Shown piece by piece: positions 1-10,192 of a stretch of 64,000 bases of DNA (the stretch's first letter is position 1; each line of letters starts with the position of its first letter). The stretch is from positions 496,001 through 560,000 of the forward strand of contig AP026140.1 in NCBI GenBank assembly GCA_030295235.1, written 5' to 3'. Both the position numbers and the translations under genes were made by a program. The notes beneath the pieces are model-generated. The model ran no database searches, was not told the origin of the DNA, and saw nothing but the letters and a program-made list of their open reading frames with translations. The stretch is from Fistulifera solaris (Eukaryota; Bacillariophyta; Bacillariophyceae; Naviculales; Stauroneidaceae).

Positions 1-922
1 ACAGTTGAGGGAGATTTATCGGATTTTCTGGGAGTTAATATCAACAGGATCGGTGAATCAACAATTGAATTGAAACAGCCACAACTCATCGACTCGATAA
101 TCAAAGACATGAAATTCGACCAGAAGGAAGTTAAAACAAAGGATATTCCAATGGCATCATCGAAGCTACTTTCGCAGCATCCCAAATCGCCGCCATTTGA
201 CAAAAGTTTTCATTACACTTCAGTCATCGGAAAAATGAACTACCTGACGGCGAGGATCCAGGCCAGACATCGCCTATGCGGTACATCAATCGCCACGCTT
301 TGCATCAAACCCAAGGAAAGAACATGGAGATGCAATGAGATGGCTTACAAAGTATCTGATAGGGACAAGGGACAAAGGAATGATTCTGCACCCAGACGTC
401 TCTAGAAGCTTGGAAGTTCATGTCGGCCGATTTAGCAGGCAATTGGGATCCAGAGATCGCTTTTGAGGACCGAAACACAGCTCGCTCCAGACACGGATTT
501 TTCATCACCTATGCCGGAGTATTGTTGCATCACAAGAGTCAACTTCAGACAGAGATTGCATTGAGTTCCACCGAGAGCGAATTCACCGGATTGAGCTACG
601 CACTCAGAGATGCAATTCCTATCATGAACACTTTGAAGGAGATGCAATCACTTTCGGATTTGATGTGAAAGAGTGGAGGCCAAAAGTCCATTGCAAAGTA
701 TTTGAGGACAACTCGGGAGCTCTGGAAATCGCAAAAGTTCCGAAGGCTCGACCAAGGACGAAGCATTTGAATGTCAAACTGCACCATTTTCGGTCATACG
801 TTGACAGCGGAGATATAACAATCCACAAAATCGATACTCTCGAACAAGTTGCGGATATTCTAACGAAACCACTCACATTTGATCTCTTTGCCAAACATCG
901 GAAGGCAATTCTCGGATGGTGA
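1..922 (+). mobile_element. Ty1/copia retrotransposon remnant: end of reverse transcriptase and RNase H, frameshifted
   Basis: The sequence enters inside a copia-type pol gene. The end of the reverse transcriptase (DFLGVNI, then GKMNYL followed by GSRPDIAYAVHQ) leads into RNase H with ADLAGNWD, SSTESEF, EDNSGALEIA, TKHLNVKLHHFR and a C-terminal ADILTKPL motif, ending at a stop near 920. These motifs and their order are diagnostic of copia RNase H. The reading frame changes at about 246-254, 424-430 and 640-653, so no intact polyprotein is possible. This is a dead copy, probably of the diatom CoDi group. The 5' part of the element lies outside the window. ORFs in other frames here are shadows. 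Confidence 0.9.
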
Positions 923-942
923 GATCGCAGTTCGAGAGGGAG

Positions 943-1074
943 TGTTGAATAACCAGTCACGCACGTGTCTACAATAAACGGAAAGACATGTGCACTACAT
1001 ATTACATGATACTGAAAACGAGAAGCGAACAGCAATCTACCTAATCCCGAATCCTCGTTATTCAAAGAACTAAC
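943..1074 (+). repeat. Probable 3' LTR of the copia element (end uncertain)
   Basis: Twenty bases after the pol stop there is a purine-rich tract (GAGAGGGAG, 934-942), as expected for a polypurine tract. It is followed at once by TGTTGAATAA, a typical copia LTR start. A TG...CA pair would place the LTR end near 1074, but no second LTR copy is in the window to confirm it. Confidence 0.5.
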
Positions 1075-1421
1075 AGCTGCCGAAGGAACCTAAACTATTA
1101 CTGACAAAGAACAATGCCAGCAGCTTCTGCATATTCTACATGAATCAAATGAGAACAATGAAGAGACAAACAAGAATTCAAATCAATAGGATAACTTCAT
1201 TTACTAGCTCATAATTTTAACAAGCAATCCGTTTGCAGCAATCCGTTTGCACCAAGTTAATTTTGTCAAGCCCAATCCATAGACGGCTCCGGCACCTGTG
1301 GATTTCAAGATATGCGCATGAACATATGATAGGCAGCTACTGGCAAATAATACTTGTATCCGTACTTTTAGATAATCCTTTCCTTTTCATTTAAAACGGC
1401 CTATTTCCTTTCCGTATTTCG
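1075..1421. other. Intergenic region after the LTR
   Basis: AT-rich sequence between the retroelement and the zinc-finger gene. It contains a short direct repeat (GCAATCCGTTTGCA, twice around 1224-1250). I see no gene. Confidence 0.5.
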
Positions 1422-2523
1422 ATGGATCTCAGAATGACGAGCGAAGAGGACCAGGAAAACGCACGCGTCCTCCCGGAAAACTCAAAAGTCGTTGCATTTC
1501 GGGAAGAATACGAAGATCGATTGCGCACCTTTACCGTGGCCAATTATTTCGGTATACCACACTCTCTGTCTCCGATCGTTTGTGCGAGATTAGGGTACGT
1601 GTCCTACAAATGCTTTGTGAGGCTGTTATTTATTATGTGCACCATCTCATTTGGCCTGTATAGCTTTCGAAATAAAGGTCAGAATCAATTGCAATGTGTC
1701 GGTTGTCACGAGCCACTGTTGGTGCAATTTCCCGCCTGTCTTTTCCGCCACGGCGCGGTCAAAGTTAACCTCGCTCTATGAACAGCAACTCTGCGAATTG
1801 CACCGTGACAGTTGCCCGTTTCGTCGGGATGCCCAGAATTACAGGCTACTACTTGGCAACCAATCCGATCGGATCCCCGCCCTGTGGACCCAAGTATGGA
1901 GACCAAAGGAAGTATTGGAACTCTTGGATCCGTTACGACCCAGTGCCGTCGTGCGGGAACGGTGGGAAAAGGTGATACCTTGGCTGGAGTCGGCGGCGAT
2001 GGACTGCACATCCTGGAAATTACCACCAATTGATGCCACCGTGTTTCAACAATATGCCACCACTGAGGATGAATTATTGGAGAAATGCTGGAAACTGATT
2101 TGCGGAGAGACTCAAGATGGTGAGGAAATTCCAACGAGATCTCACGAATTGGAGTTGGGTGCGTTATTGGTGGTCCTTATGGGTTGGACTCCGGATACCG
2201 CGTCGGGCATGCACTGCAGCATATGCTTTGCCAAATGGACGAATTTAGGCTCTGTGTCAAGAGACGGTGAACCGCAGCCGAAGCGTGTTTGTTTGCGCAT
2301 GAACGCGCCCGTCGATTCGCACCGATATTATTGTCCATTTGTGCGTGGACTCCCTCACGCTGGGATGCGATTTTGCGATAGAATCATACTGCGTTTATTG
2401 AATGAAACAAACAACAAACAAGATAAAGATTCACCGCTGGTCGCCACGGAGTTTCGATTGGAGATACGAAAATTGTTGAAAGACGCTTTGTCCCCATCGA
2501 AACTTTCCGTTGTGAGCAAATAA
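1422..2523 (+). CDS. C3HC zinc-finger protein of the NIPA/ZC3HC1/Rsm1 family
   Basis: The N-terminal half carries the family signature: a TFTVANYFGIP segment, LSPIVCARLG, then C-x2-C (CVGCHEPL) and H-x3-CPFR. A second zinc module follows (GWTPDT, C-x2-C at CSICF, then HRYYCPF). This two-module layout is that of NIPA/Rsm1 proteins, which in animals act in an SCF-type ligase or at the nuclear pore basket and in fungi in mRNA export. A 69-nt GT-AG intron fits at 1595-1663 (phase 2), joining CARLG to FRNKGQ. The frame then changes by one base near 1728-1735: removing one C from the CCC there gives VQFPPVFSATARSK and restores the Y-x3-L-x3-H-x3-CPFR helix. The ATG at 1422 is the first in frame. 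Product about 340 residues. It faces CNOT11 tail to tail. Confidence 0.85.
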
Positions 2524-2662
2524 TTGAGTTTGTTCTATAATCCCTATTTTTATTGCTGCTACAATCTCGTTTTGAAATATGCATCCCTAGTAGATGGTAC
2601 AGAAGCAATCGTTAAATGGACTTGTGCCTCATTTGCGCGGTAAAAGTTACTGCCACTATTAT

Positions 2663-4089
2663 TTAACCGCCACTGGATCGCAGCATCTTGAACAAAGCCG
2701 CAGCTTCCCGGATGCGGGAAAATTCAATGCAAAAGGACTCCATCACCACATAGATATCTTCCACTTGAACAATTTGATTGCGTAACAGTGATTGCACAAA
2801 GACACAGACCAATCGTACCAAACGATTCTGCGCGTGCTGATCGGGTATATTTTCGCAACTCGCAATGCAAGATCCAATAAAGAGATGAATATATTCGGGA
2901 TGCAGCAAGCTGGATGAACCCGGATTGCTGTTGGCGTGCGTCGCCAATCGATTCACTACTTCCATGGTGTGAAGACTCATATCCATGCTCACCAAGCTAC
3001 TCAAATATTCGTTCTTGTCGTCTTCGGAATAAGAATCACTCGAGGGTCGTAAGATCCGCAACAAGCACTCGTGGGCGACCATGGGGTTGTTTTCCACCAG
3101 ACGGTGCAAATTTTGTGGATTGAGTCCGCATTCTCGCACCAAACGTTCCGAATCTACGGGAGGATCCTTCTTCGTGGAACCGTCTTCATTCAGAACTTCC
3201 ATAATCAAGCGTTGCTCATTGGGTGCGAGAGGCTTCAAGAATGCTTTGTTTCGCATCAAATCCAAAACTTGCTGAAATCGACTCTCCCTACTGGCATCGT
3301 GTGTGTCATCCAAGGGTAACAACATGAGGCGTAAATTCGACGGAGTGATCCATATCAGTTCGGCATGCAATTTTTCCTCGTCGTGATGATAAATCTCATC
3401 GTTAAAGCCACACACCGGTGGCAATGGTGGAGGTAATGGCCGAGCAAACGGAATTTCTAAAGACTTGAATGGCTGTAACAGGTCTGCTGCACGAACGGAA
3501 GGAGTAGTTTCTTCGTCTTTGGATTCGTCCGTGGAGAGAAGTTTGGCGAGTTCGGCGGCTTTGTTTTGTTCCGGGGAGAACAGTAAGAGCGGATTCACAT
3601 AACTATCGCGAGAAATAATAAAAGGCCGTAATGCCTCGTCCAGGAACTTTCGTATTTCCTCGGTCACAGCTTTCTGTTGCACTGCTGTTTGCAGAGCAGC
3701 AAATTGTTCGGGTTCGAGAATCTCCGGCAAGAAAGATTCAATGAGCTCGTACAAACACGAGATTACCCATTCATTTTCTTCTTCTATTGAGTCCTTCACT
3801 AATTGTTGTTGTAACAATTCGAGAGCATCGATGAGTAGCATTCGAAAAAGGGTGATTCACGGCGTTGCGGTGGACAACACGCCTCCAGAACCGCCAAACA
3901 GGCCAGTTTTTGCTTCACCGAAATTGTATAATTCGTCGACAGCAACATATGTGCGGCCCATGTGATGGGAAAGAGCGAATCGTGGGATCGAATGGCTTCC
4001 GTGGCACACTGCCGCAGAGCCGGAAACGTGGGTGGGGAACGATCGACCGCATTCCAATATTGCCGCCAGAACGGTTCGATGTCGGTCAT
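2663..4089 (-). CDS. CNOT11: CCR4-NOT transcription complex subunit 11 (CNOT11)
   Basis: The C-terminal half matches the conserved CNOT11 (DUF2363) domain closely: FARPLPPPLPP, ELIWITPSN, LVENNPMVAHECLL, MDMSLHTMEVVNRL, QNRLVRLVCVFVQSLLRNQ and FCIEFSRIREAAALF. In other eukaryotes CNOT11 binds the N-terminus of CNOT1 with CNOT10 as a module of the CCR4-NOT deadenylase. The N-terminal helical part (EAIRSHDSLFPITW, LACLAVLEACCPPQ) is in a different frame. The break lies in a run of five T (plus-strand A 3845-3849): one more T gives ESPFFRMLLIDALELL, matching the NPFxxxFxxLL motif of the family. I prefer the ATG at 4089 (MTDIEPFWRQ) over the upstream in-frame start at 4176. It is divergent from the CAF16 gene. 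Confidence 0.92.
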
Positions 4090-4570
4090 TGTCGTCGCGC
4101 GATCACGGACGAGTAGGAAACAGATGAATGATAGGAGCTGATAGTTGAAAACTTGATTACAAGTAGCAATGAGCAATGGATTTTATTTCCGGCTACCTTT
4201 ATTCAAGCCTTCGTTGTTTTGTTATTATTGTCATGCAATAATAGCAAAAACTGCCGCCATGCGAGGGACGAAGGACAGAACTCAACCGAAAGCAAGACTC
4301 GAAGATCTAGCTAATCACGAAGGTTAACCCTGTTCTTAATTAATGCTTTTTAGAAGGACTAACTAACTTGTTTCCCGTACTATTATGTAGCGTTTTTGAC
4401 AAAGAGCACGTTCCACTCTTTCGTGCAGTCACAAAACCACGCACTCACGATTTCACCACATGACTCATTTTCTGCCTCATCGATCGCTTATTCCAACACT
4501 TTTTATTTAACCCATCATTCGCACCATCATGTCATTATTATTGTGAAAACTGTCATAACTTTCGTCTATC
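4090..4570. promoter_or_regulatory. Shared divergent promoter region between CNOT11 and CAF16
   Basis: 481 bp separate the start codons of two divergent genes, so both promoters must lie here or overlap the 5' UTRs. The sequence is AT-rich with pyrimidine-rich patches. I recognise no specific element. Confidence 0.4.
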
Positions 4571-5620
4571 ATGGAACCCATTCAACCCAAGCCCCTCCCG
4601 GATATCCCTCCCTACGGAGAGAACGCCATTGATATTCAAAATCTCACATTCGCTTACAGTGCCGGATCCAATGGCAGCAGTCTCGACAAAATCGATCCCA
4701 ACAAATGCATTTTGCGTGATTTGAACCTCTCGTTGCGCAAGGGATCGCGTTGTTTACTTATTGGTGGAAACGGATCGGGAAAAAGTACTTTGCTCCGAAT
4801 CCTCGCCGGCCGACATTTGACCAAAAATCCCAATCCTCACTCGCACGTCAAAGTCCTCGGCTTGCACGCCTTTCACGATACGCGCCTCAATTTTCATCGC
4901 GCGTATCTCGATTGCGATTGGGGCATGCGCAACGTGGCCTTTGTCGGAGCCGCTGTCCCACTCATGGCCGATATTCCCGTCCATAAAATGATGGAACGCT
5001 TGCAAGCGTCGTATCCCGAACGACGTCAAGAGTTGTTGGAAATGTTGAACATTGATGTTAACTGGCGGATGCACCAGTTATCGGATGGACAACGCCGTCG
5101 TGTACAAATCTTCTTGGGGCTCATTCGTCCCTTTCAGATTTTGTTGTTGGATGAAATCACAACCAGTCTCGATGTGTGTGTCCGACAGGATCTCTTGCGT
5201 TGGTTGGTCCGCGAATCCGAGGAAAGGGGTGCCACCATCATTTATGCGACGCATATCTTTGATGGTCTCGATGATTGGGCGTCGCATCTGTTCTATTTGA
5301 CCAACAAAGGCCAGTGCGGTTGGCAGGGCCAGATGGAAGAACTGGAAGTCTATCACCAACTCAAGGCGGAGAATCATCCGTGCAAAATGTTGGCGATTGC
5401 GGATCACTGGTTGCGGGCCGAGTTGAACGAAAATCGTCGCTTGCGGCAATTCGAGCCCGCACAGGGCGCGGCGGTCCGTTTACCGGATCCTACCGACATC
5501 AGTCAAGGTGGGTACGCCAGTGGACGCTTGCAAACGGATGAAGAGATTGCGGCGAGAAAGCAACGTCACGAACGTGCCGCTGCGTTGCATGCTATTAAAA
5601 TGCAATCCATGGAGCAGTAA
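4571..5620 (+). CDS. CAF16: CAF16-type ABC ATPase (soluble ABCI family, CCR4-NOT associated in yeast)
   Basis: A single-exon 349-residue soluble ABC ATPase with no membrane segments. Walker A is GGNGSGKST (residues 65-73), the signature is LSDGQRRR (170-177, unusual LSDGQ) and Walker B is ILLLDEITTSLD (190-201). These are followed by a switch histidine in IIYATHIFDGLDDWASHLFY. LSDGQ plus THIFDGLxxW is characteristic of the yeast Caf16 and plant ABCI19-21 group. Yeast Caf16 associates with CCR4-NOT and the Mediator side of RNA polymerase II. Whether this one does is inference, but the divergent neighbour is a CCR4-NOT subunit. The C-terminal 60 residues are charged and probably helical. The ATG at 4571 is clean. 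Confidence 0.93.
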   Translation: MEPIQPKPLPDIPPYGENAIDIQNLTFAYSAGSNGSSLDKIDPNKCILRDLNLSLRKGSRCLLIGGNGSGKSTLLRILAGRHLTKNPNPHSHVKVLGLHAFHDTRLNFHRAYLDCDWGMRNVAFVGAAVPLMADIPVHKMMERLQASYPERRQELLEMLNIDVNWRMHQLSDGQRRRVQIFLGLIRPFQILLLDEITTSLDVCVRQDLLRWLVRESEERGATIIYATHIFDGLDDWASHLFYLTNKGQCGWQGQMEELEVYHQLKAENHPCKMLAIADHWLRAELNENRRLRQFEPAQGAAVRLPDPTDISQGGYASGRLQTDEEIAARKQRHERAAALHAIKMQSMEQ

Positions 5621-6268
5621 TTCCATAATGATATAGCCACTTCTCGATCTCGATTGTGTTTGTTATCGGCGCATTCATCGGTAGTATTAGCCTGAGCCAC
5701 CGGAAGGACGTTCAGTACTAGAGTTTCACCGAAGCTGCTGTTAGTGACGATGACTCATGAGAATAATATTGGATGATCAAGTGCGTATGTTACGTTGCAA
5801 CCGCTGCATCGCAGTAAACTATTTTTTATGAACCCTAGCCCAAAATAATCGCGACTCATTTCGATTCCAGTCCCGAATCCGTCGACTTTTCTGTTTTCTT
5901 CAATTATTGAACCAGTAGTCGACTTGTCAGCGATCATTATCAAGCCATCTGATTGATAGCACTCTTGGGTTTGTTTCTTGCTATTGCTTTTGTGGCTGAT
6001 AAATTTGATAATGAATGACGAGCCTCCCTTAGCATCGTTGAGGAATGACTATAGAACAAGAAGTAGACGACTTTTTCTTGAACGACTCGATCAAGATTCA
6101 GTCGCGGACAGCAACTCATTTTTTTCATCGTGTTGCAATCGAAAGTTGCCGAATTATTGACGATAAAGGAATTGCCGTTCTCTCTCTTTTGACTTTCTCG
6201 CAATAAAAACATCGATTCAAGTCAAATGATTCCCCATCTCGTTTATCGCTATCAAAGATAGACGGAGA
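5621..6268. other. Intergenic region
   Basis: 648 bp between CAF16 and the patatin-like gene, both on the plus strand. Only short incoherent ORFs are present. I see no RNA gene or repeat. Confidence 0.5.
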
Positions 6269-7165
6269 ATGCTTAACATCAATCGTCTCAACCTTCTGAC
6301 ACCCTTTCGGCTGATAATACTGCTCAATTCCTTCGTCTGGGTTTGGGTGGTTGGTTACTTATCCACTTCAACGACTCGAATGAGGGACTTTCGAAATCAA
6401 TTCACAGCGATACGCAGCACGAATAGTCCCACGCATCTCGTGTTTCCAGGAGGCGGAATCCATTTCTACTGGCAGGCCGGGTTCATTTCATATTTGAGAG
6501 AAGTCGGTTACGATCCTTCCGCATGCACTGCTACTGGTGCTTCCGCGGGAGCCTTGGCCGCCACCTTGACCATAACGGGTGTGGATTTTTATGAGGCGAC
6601 AGATTTGGCGTTGCGTCTTGCGAAAGAGGCGGGTGTTTGGGATCGCAAGAACGGATTACAGGGAATTTGGGGTCCTATGATCCACGATTGGCTCGATGAA
6701 CTCCTTCCGGACGATGCCGTCGAAACGTTGTGTCGAAGCAAGGATCCACCCGAATCGAATCTCACGCTCCTGCTGACTCCAGCTCGCAATCTGTTGGGTC
6801 CGAAACGGCGTGTTTCCAGCTTTACCAGCAAGGAGGATTTGATTCAGTGCAACATGGCCAGTGTACATTTGCCATGGTTTCTCAATGGCAAGCTGACACG
6901 GAAATTTCGGAACCGGCGCCACATCGATGGTAGTTTTCTTTCCAAGTCGTCCGATTATCGATCTCATCAAGATGATGATGTTCGAGAAATCATCATTCAT
7001 CATTCTCTGGATCCAAAGTATCAAAAGAGGCGAATGTTCGATTTTGTGGATGCACTTTCACCCAGTGGGATTTATGATATGCTAGAAGATGGCAAGTGCT
7101 ATGCAAAATCGTTGCACGAAGCTGGTCTATTAGACGGCATTCCGAAACGCTGTGATACCAGGTAG
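6269..7165 (+). CDS. Patatin-like phospholipase with N-terminal membrane segment
   Basis: 298 residues in one exon. A hydrophobic stretch (about residues 10-31, LLTPFRLIILLN onward) looks like a signal anchor. The patatin domain follows: oxyanion loop FPGGGIHF (59-66), nucleophile elbow G-A-S-A-G with Ser92, and the dyad Asp220 in HIDGSF. Patatin lipases hydrolyse acyl esters of glycerolipids with a Ser-Asp dyad, and all three elements are present, so the enzyme should be active. The cellular site is likely a membrane facing the ER or another secretory compartment, inferred from the N-terminus only. The protein is short for the family and ends soon after the dyad. Its 3' end faces PAF1. Confidence 0.88.
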   Translation: MLNINRLNLLTPFRLIILLNSFVWVWVVGYLSTSTTRMRDFRNQFTAIRSTNSPTHLVFPGGGIHFYWQAGFISYLREVGYDPSACTATGASAGALAATLTITGVDFYEATDLALRLAKEAGVWDRKNGLQGIWGPMIHDWLDELLPDDAVETLCRSKDPPESNLTLLLTPARNLLGPKRRVSSFTSKEDLIQCNMASVHLPWFLNGKLTRKFRNRRHIDGSFLSKSSDYRSHQDDDVREIIIHHSLDPKYQKRRMFDFVDALSPSGIYDMLEDGKCYAKSLHEAGLLDGIPKRCDTR

Positions 7166-7262
7166 TAATAGTTATTTCTCATGGAGAGGTTGTGCATTGT
7201 TTGAAATAGTTCATAGTACAGCGTATAAAACGAATCCAATAGAATAAAAAAACATCATTAAT

Positions 7263-8957
7263 TTAAAAGACTTGAGCGTCGTCCGAGTCAGAATCATCGT
7301 CGCCGAAATCTCCTTCGCCGTCGTCTCCATCCTCATTGGCGGCGGCCTTTTCAGCCGTCGGACTTTCTTCATCAATGTCCATTTTGTCGGCACTCGACGG
7401 TGGCACAGTCTCTGTGTACCGCTTTCGTCCAACTTCGTGTTTCTTGGCCATTTCTTGATCGACTTCCGCCATTCGTACTTCCATTTCGTTGATTTCGGCG
7501 TCGGTCGCCTCCCTGCGCTCAACGCCATGTGCGAGGGGATTCACAACAGGGCGCCCCATCGACAACTGAATTCTTGACGAAAGAGGCAGATAAGTCGCCA
7601 CTCCTTTCTCTTTATCAACCCATAAACAAAAATTAACATGAGGAGAATCTTCGTCCTTGAGTGGCAGAATGTCCAGATCGTATGTTTGAATGGGAACCAA
7701 GTAGTCTGTGTCGCCATTGTCTTCGCTGCTCTTCTTCTCCGTAGCAAGTACTTGACACGCCATTCGATTGCTGTTGCCTTGCTTTTCCACGTTACCAATA
7801 AATGCACCATTTGCAAAATGATTGACAGAAAACCCCTTAGGTAGATTGGTTGGTACTTTGTCAATGACGACTTGCGTAAAAGCACGTCCCCAATTGGCCA
7901 CGTTCGGCAGAACATCCAACACGGCAACGGCTTTCAGCTTCTTATTGGTCGGGTGCTGAATTGTTTGTAGTGTTGTTTTGGTCGCGACGGGATCAAACGA
8001 CGTTTCAATCGCTTTCGAAGATCTGCTATGGGCCATGGCCTGTTGTTTGGCTTCTAATTCCGCGGCTAATTCCTGTTTTGTCTGGGCCAGCGACTTGAAG
8101 TCGTGTACCTTCCGCGAGTAATCATTCGACAAATAGGTTGTCTTTCTCATCCAAGTCTGCATTTCCTCATGCAGCACACGCGAAAACGCCTTCTTGCTCT
8201 GTTTCTTAGCACTCAACTTGCTTTGATTGCCCGGTACGGAATCTCCACTGCGCAACCATTGCTGTGCCGCCGCCCGCACTTGTTCCTGACGCTTGCTTCG
8301 CAAATCCGCCGCCGTATCTCCCATCGAACCCTGCCAATCCAAGAGAGCCTGATCATCGGCATGCAACGAACTGAGTGGTGGTAATGTATTTTTATCGGCC
8401 GTATTCTCCAGTGTATATGCTTTCAGGTCCATGGCCGACGATGCCATGGGCACTCCGAGATCCGGTTCACTGTGCAATTTCCAAGTATGATTCGCTTCTA
8501 CCGTATTCAACGGTTTGTACTGGCGACTTTGATTCAACAAAACCGCCTGGAGCGTGTCCCCCACAAAGCACGGCCCCACGGGTGGTCGAGGCGGAGCGTT
8601 GCGAAAGCGAAAGTCCACTTGAAATCCTTGCGCTCGTTGCGCGAAGAGTGACTGAAATGTCGATGGTTTCGGGGGACCAGGGGATTGACCTTTATGTCGT
8701 TTGCTCGCATCGGGAGCTCCTCCTTTCTGTTGTTGTTGCTGTAAAATCATTTGACGATATTCCTTTCCTTTTCGTTCTTTATCTATTTGTGCGCTCGATT
8801 TCGACATTTTGCTCGCCTGATGTTTGTGTGAGATATTATCTTGCGTTGATGCTAATAGTCTGTAAAACTCTCTTACCTTTCGCTTCGCGCGCCGTTCTTG
8901 CTCTTCGAGCCGATGGAGCTCATCGTTGGCTGGTGGTGCTGTTGCTGCTTCCGACAT
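7263..8957 (-). CDS. PAF1: PAF1, subunit of the RNA polymerase II-associated Paf1 complex
   Basis: Recognised by the middle region: FQVDFRFRNAPPRPPVGP, then YKPLNTVEANHTWKLHSEPDLGVP, and the signature EEMQTWMRKTTYLSNDY, equivalent to the WMRKTEYIS motif of animal PAF1. The C-terminus is very acidic (DDGEGDFGDDDSDSDD), as usual in Paf1 and Leo1. The Paf1 complex supports transcription elongation and co-transcriptional histone modification. I choose ATG 8957 (MSEAATAPP); an in-frame ATG at 8975 is also possible. A 60-nt in-frame GT-AG segment at 8817-8876 (GTAAGAG...CATCAG) looks like an intron. If it is spliced, REFYRLLASTQDNISHKHQA is removed and the product is about 544 residues. Confidence 0.9.
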   Translation of the reverse strand: MSEAATAPPANDELHRLEEQERRAKRKVREFYRLLASTQDNISHKHQASKMSKSSAQIDKERKGKEYRQMILQQQQQKGGAPDASKRHKGQSPGPPKPSTFQSLFAQRAQGFQVDFRFRNAPPRPPVGPCFVGDTLQAVLLNQSRQYKPLNTVEANHTWKLHSEPDLGVPMASSAMDLKAYTLENTADKNTLPPLSSLHADDQALLDWQGSMGDTAADLRSKRQEQVRAAAQQWLRSGDSVPGNQSKLSAKKQSKKAFSRVLHEEMQTWMRKTTYLSNDYSRKVHDFKSLAQTKQELAAELEAKQQAMAHSRSSKAIETSFDPVATKTTLQTIQHPTNKKLKAVAVLDVLPNVANWGRAFTQVVIDKVPTNLPKGFSVNHFANGAFIGNVEKQGNSNRMACQVLATEKKSSEDNGDTDYLVPIQTYDLDILPLKDEDSPHVNFCLWVDKEKGVATYLPLSSRIQLSMGRPVVNPLAHGVERREATDAEINEMEVRMAEVDQEMAKKHEVGRKRYTETVPPSSADKMDIDEESPTAEKAAANEDGDDGEGDFGDDDSDSDDAQVF

Positions 8958-8975
8958 GTTTGTATTATCGTTCAA

Positions 8976-10192
8976 GAAAGGACTGATGACTCGAAGAAAA
9001 AGATACCGGCGACTTTAACCACAACGCGACTAACGGCTGCGCTTCGACAATTGAAAAATAAAAAGATTATAACGTGAACGACCTTTAATAAACTCAAGGT
9101 CGTAACTATTCCCCATCAAAGCATTGAAATAATAATCATCGCTTTTTATCGCATCGCATCGACATGCCAAACGGCGGATCAACGACAAAGAGATGTTTGC
9201 AGCGCGACACCGACAACGGCAAGACGATGTGTGACATCATATTCATGTCTCACGACTAAATAATACTCCGTACAAGACTCCTCATCTATGGCGCCGTGCA
9301 AAGGTTAGCTGAAGCAAAAAAATACTCCGCGAATAAATAGATACACAAACCGCACACATGTGACACGTTGTAGTAAAAACAGTAGATAAGACATACATTT
9401 AAAGGCTATACTGAGGATTCTCAAACTGAGAAGGACTTAAGTGACACGAGGGAATGACGCATGACCCGACGCGCGCGCCGCAGTCGGTCTTCGGTCTTCA
9501 TCTTGAACATTGAAGAAGAAACGAAAACCTTAGTATCAAGTAAAGTGTAATTAGCCTACTCTTTGGAGTGTTTTCAAGAGTGATAAACACTTCTGGATGA
9601 TTTCTATGCGGTTATCTCTTTCGTTAAGTATCTTATGTGTTCTGTACGTGGAAGCTAAAAGAGCGATGACCCAATGAGCCGGAAAGAACAAAAGTGCTTC
9701 CTTACGGTCACTGAAGTATACGTATTCTCTACATTATGGCTTATTGAAAAATTTACTTCAAAAACCTTTCTCGTTAATGTTCGGCACTACATTTTATCCT
9801 TATACATAAGATTTAATATGGAAATGAAAGTTTCCAACTGAACAATGACGACAGCGGTGTCTACTGTTTAAGCCTTACAAGATAGACTATCATGTACGAT
9901 GTATTATCTAAGGATGTTCTTTCCTGCGCTCCACTGTCCTCTTCACAGTCCATTCTTAAAGTACTGTAGTCGAAAGTCGAATTGAGAACTGAAGAACTTG
10001 TTTGTTCTTTTCGGATGAGGCTGTTGGTTTGTTTGTACGACCGTGATACAGTAAGTGCTAGCTATCCTTCGCTTTCACGTTGATCGTTGCGCTGGTCGAA
10101 TAAATCTCTGGCAAATGAAATGAATGTTGCTTGGGCTTGAGCATTATTTGCTTCTCGCGTCCAGAATCTGTTGGCCTCATAAACAACCGAAG
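8976..10192. other. Gene-free region of about 1.2 kb
   Basis: AT-rich sequence upstream of both PAF1 and the TPR-like gene. It carries TACTCCGTAC at 9264-9273 and a related AATACTCCGC at 9321. No coherent coding frame, tRNA or repeat array is visible. Confidence 0.5.

Noticed and set aside
1707-1760. A 43-nt GT-AG mini-intron in the ZC3HC1-like gene (GTGCAATTT...GTCAAAG)
   Set aside because: It would restore frame but deletes the helix between C-x2-C and H-x3-C that the family keeps. A one-base change fits better.
3790-3860. A 62-nt GT-AG intron in CNOT11 (GTGAATC...CAATTAG)
   Set aside because: It would restore frame but removes the conserved PFxxxLLxxLxLL motif, so a one-base run-length error is preferred.
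8976-10192. tRNA or snRNA gene in the large gene-free stretches
   Set aside because: I looked for A/B-box-like pairs and cloverleaf stems in this and the other gaps and found none that hold together.
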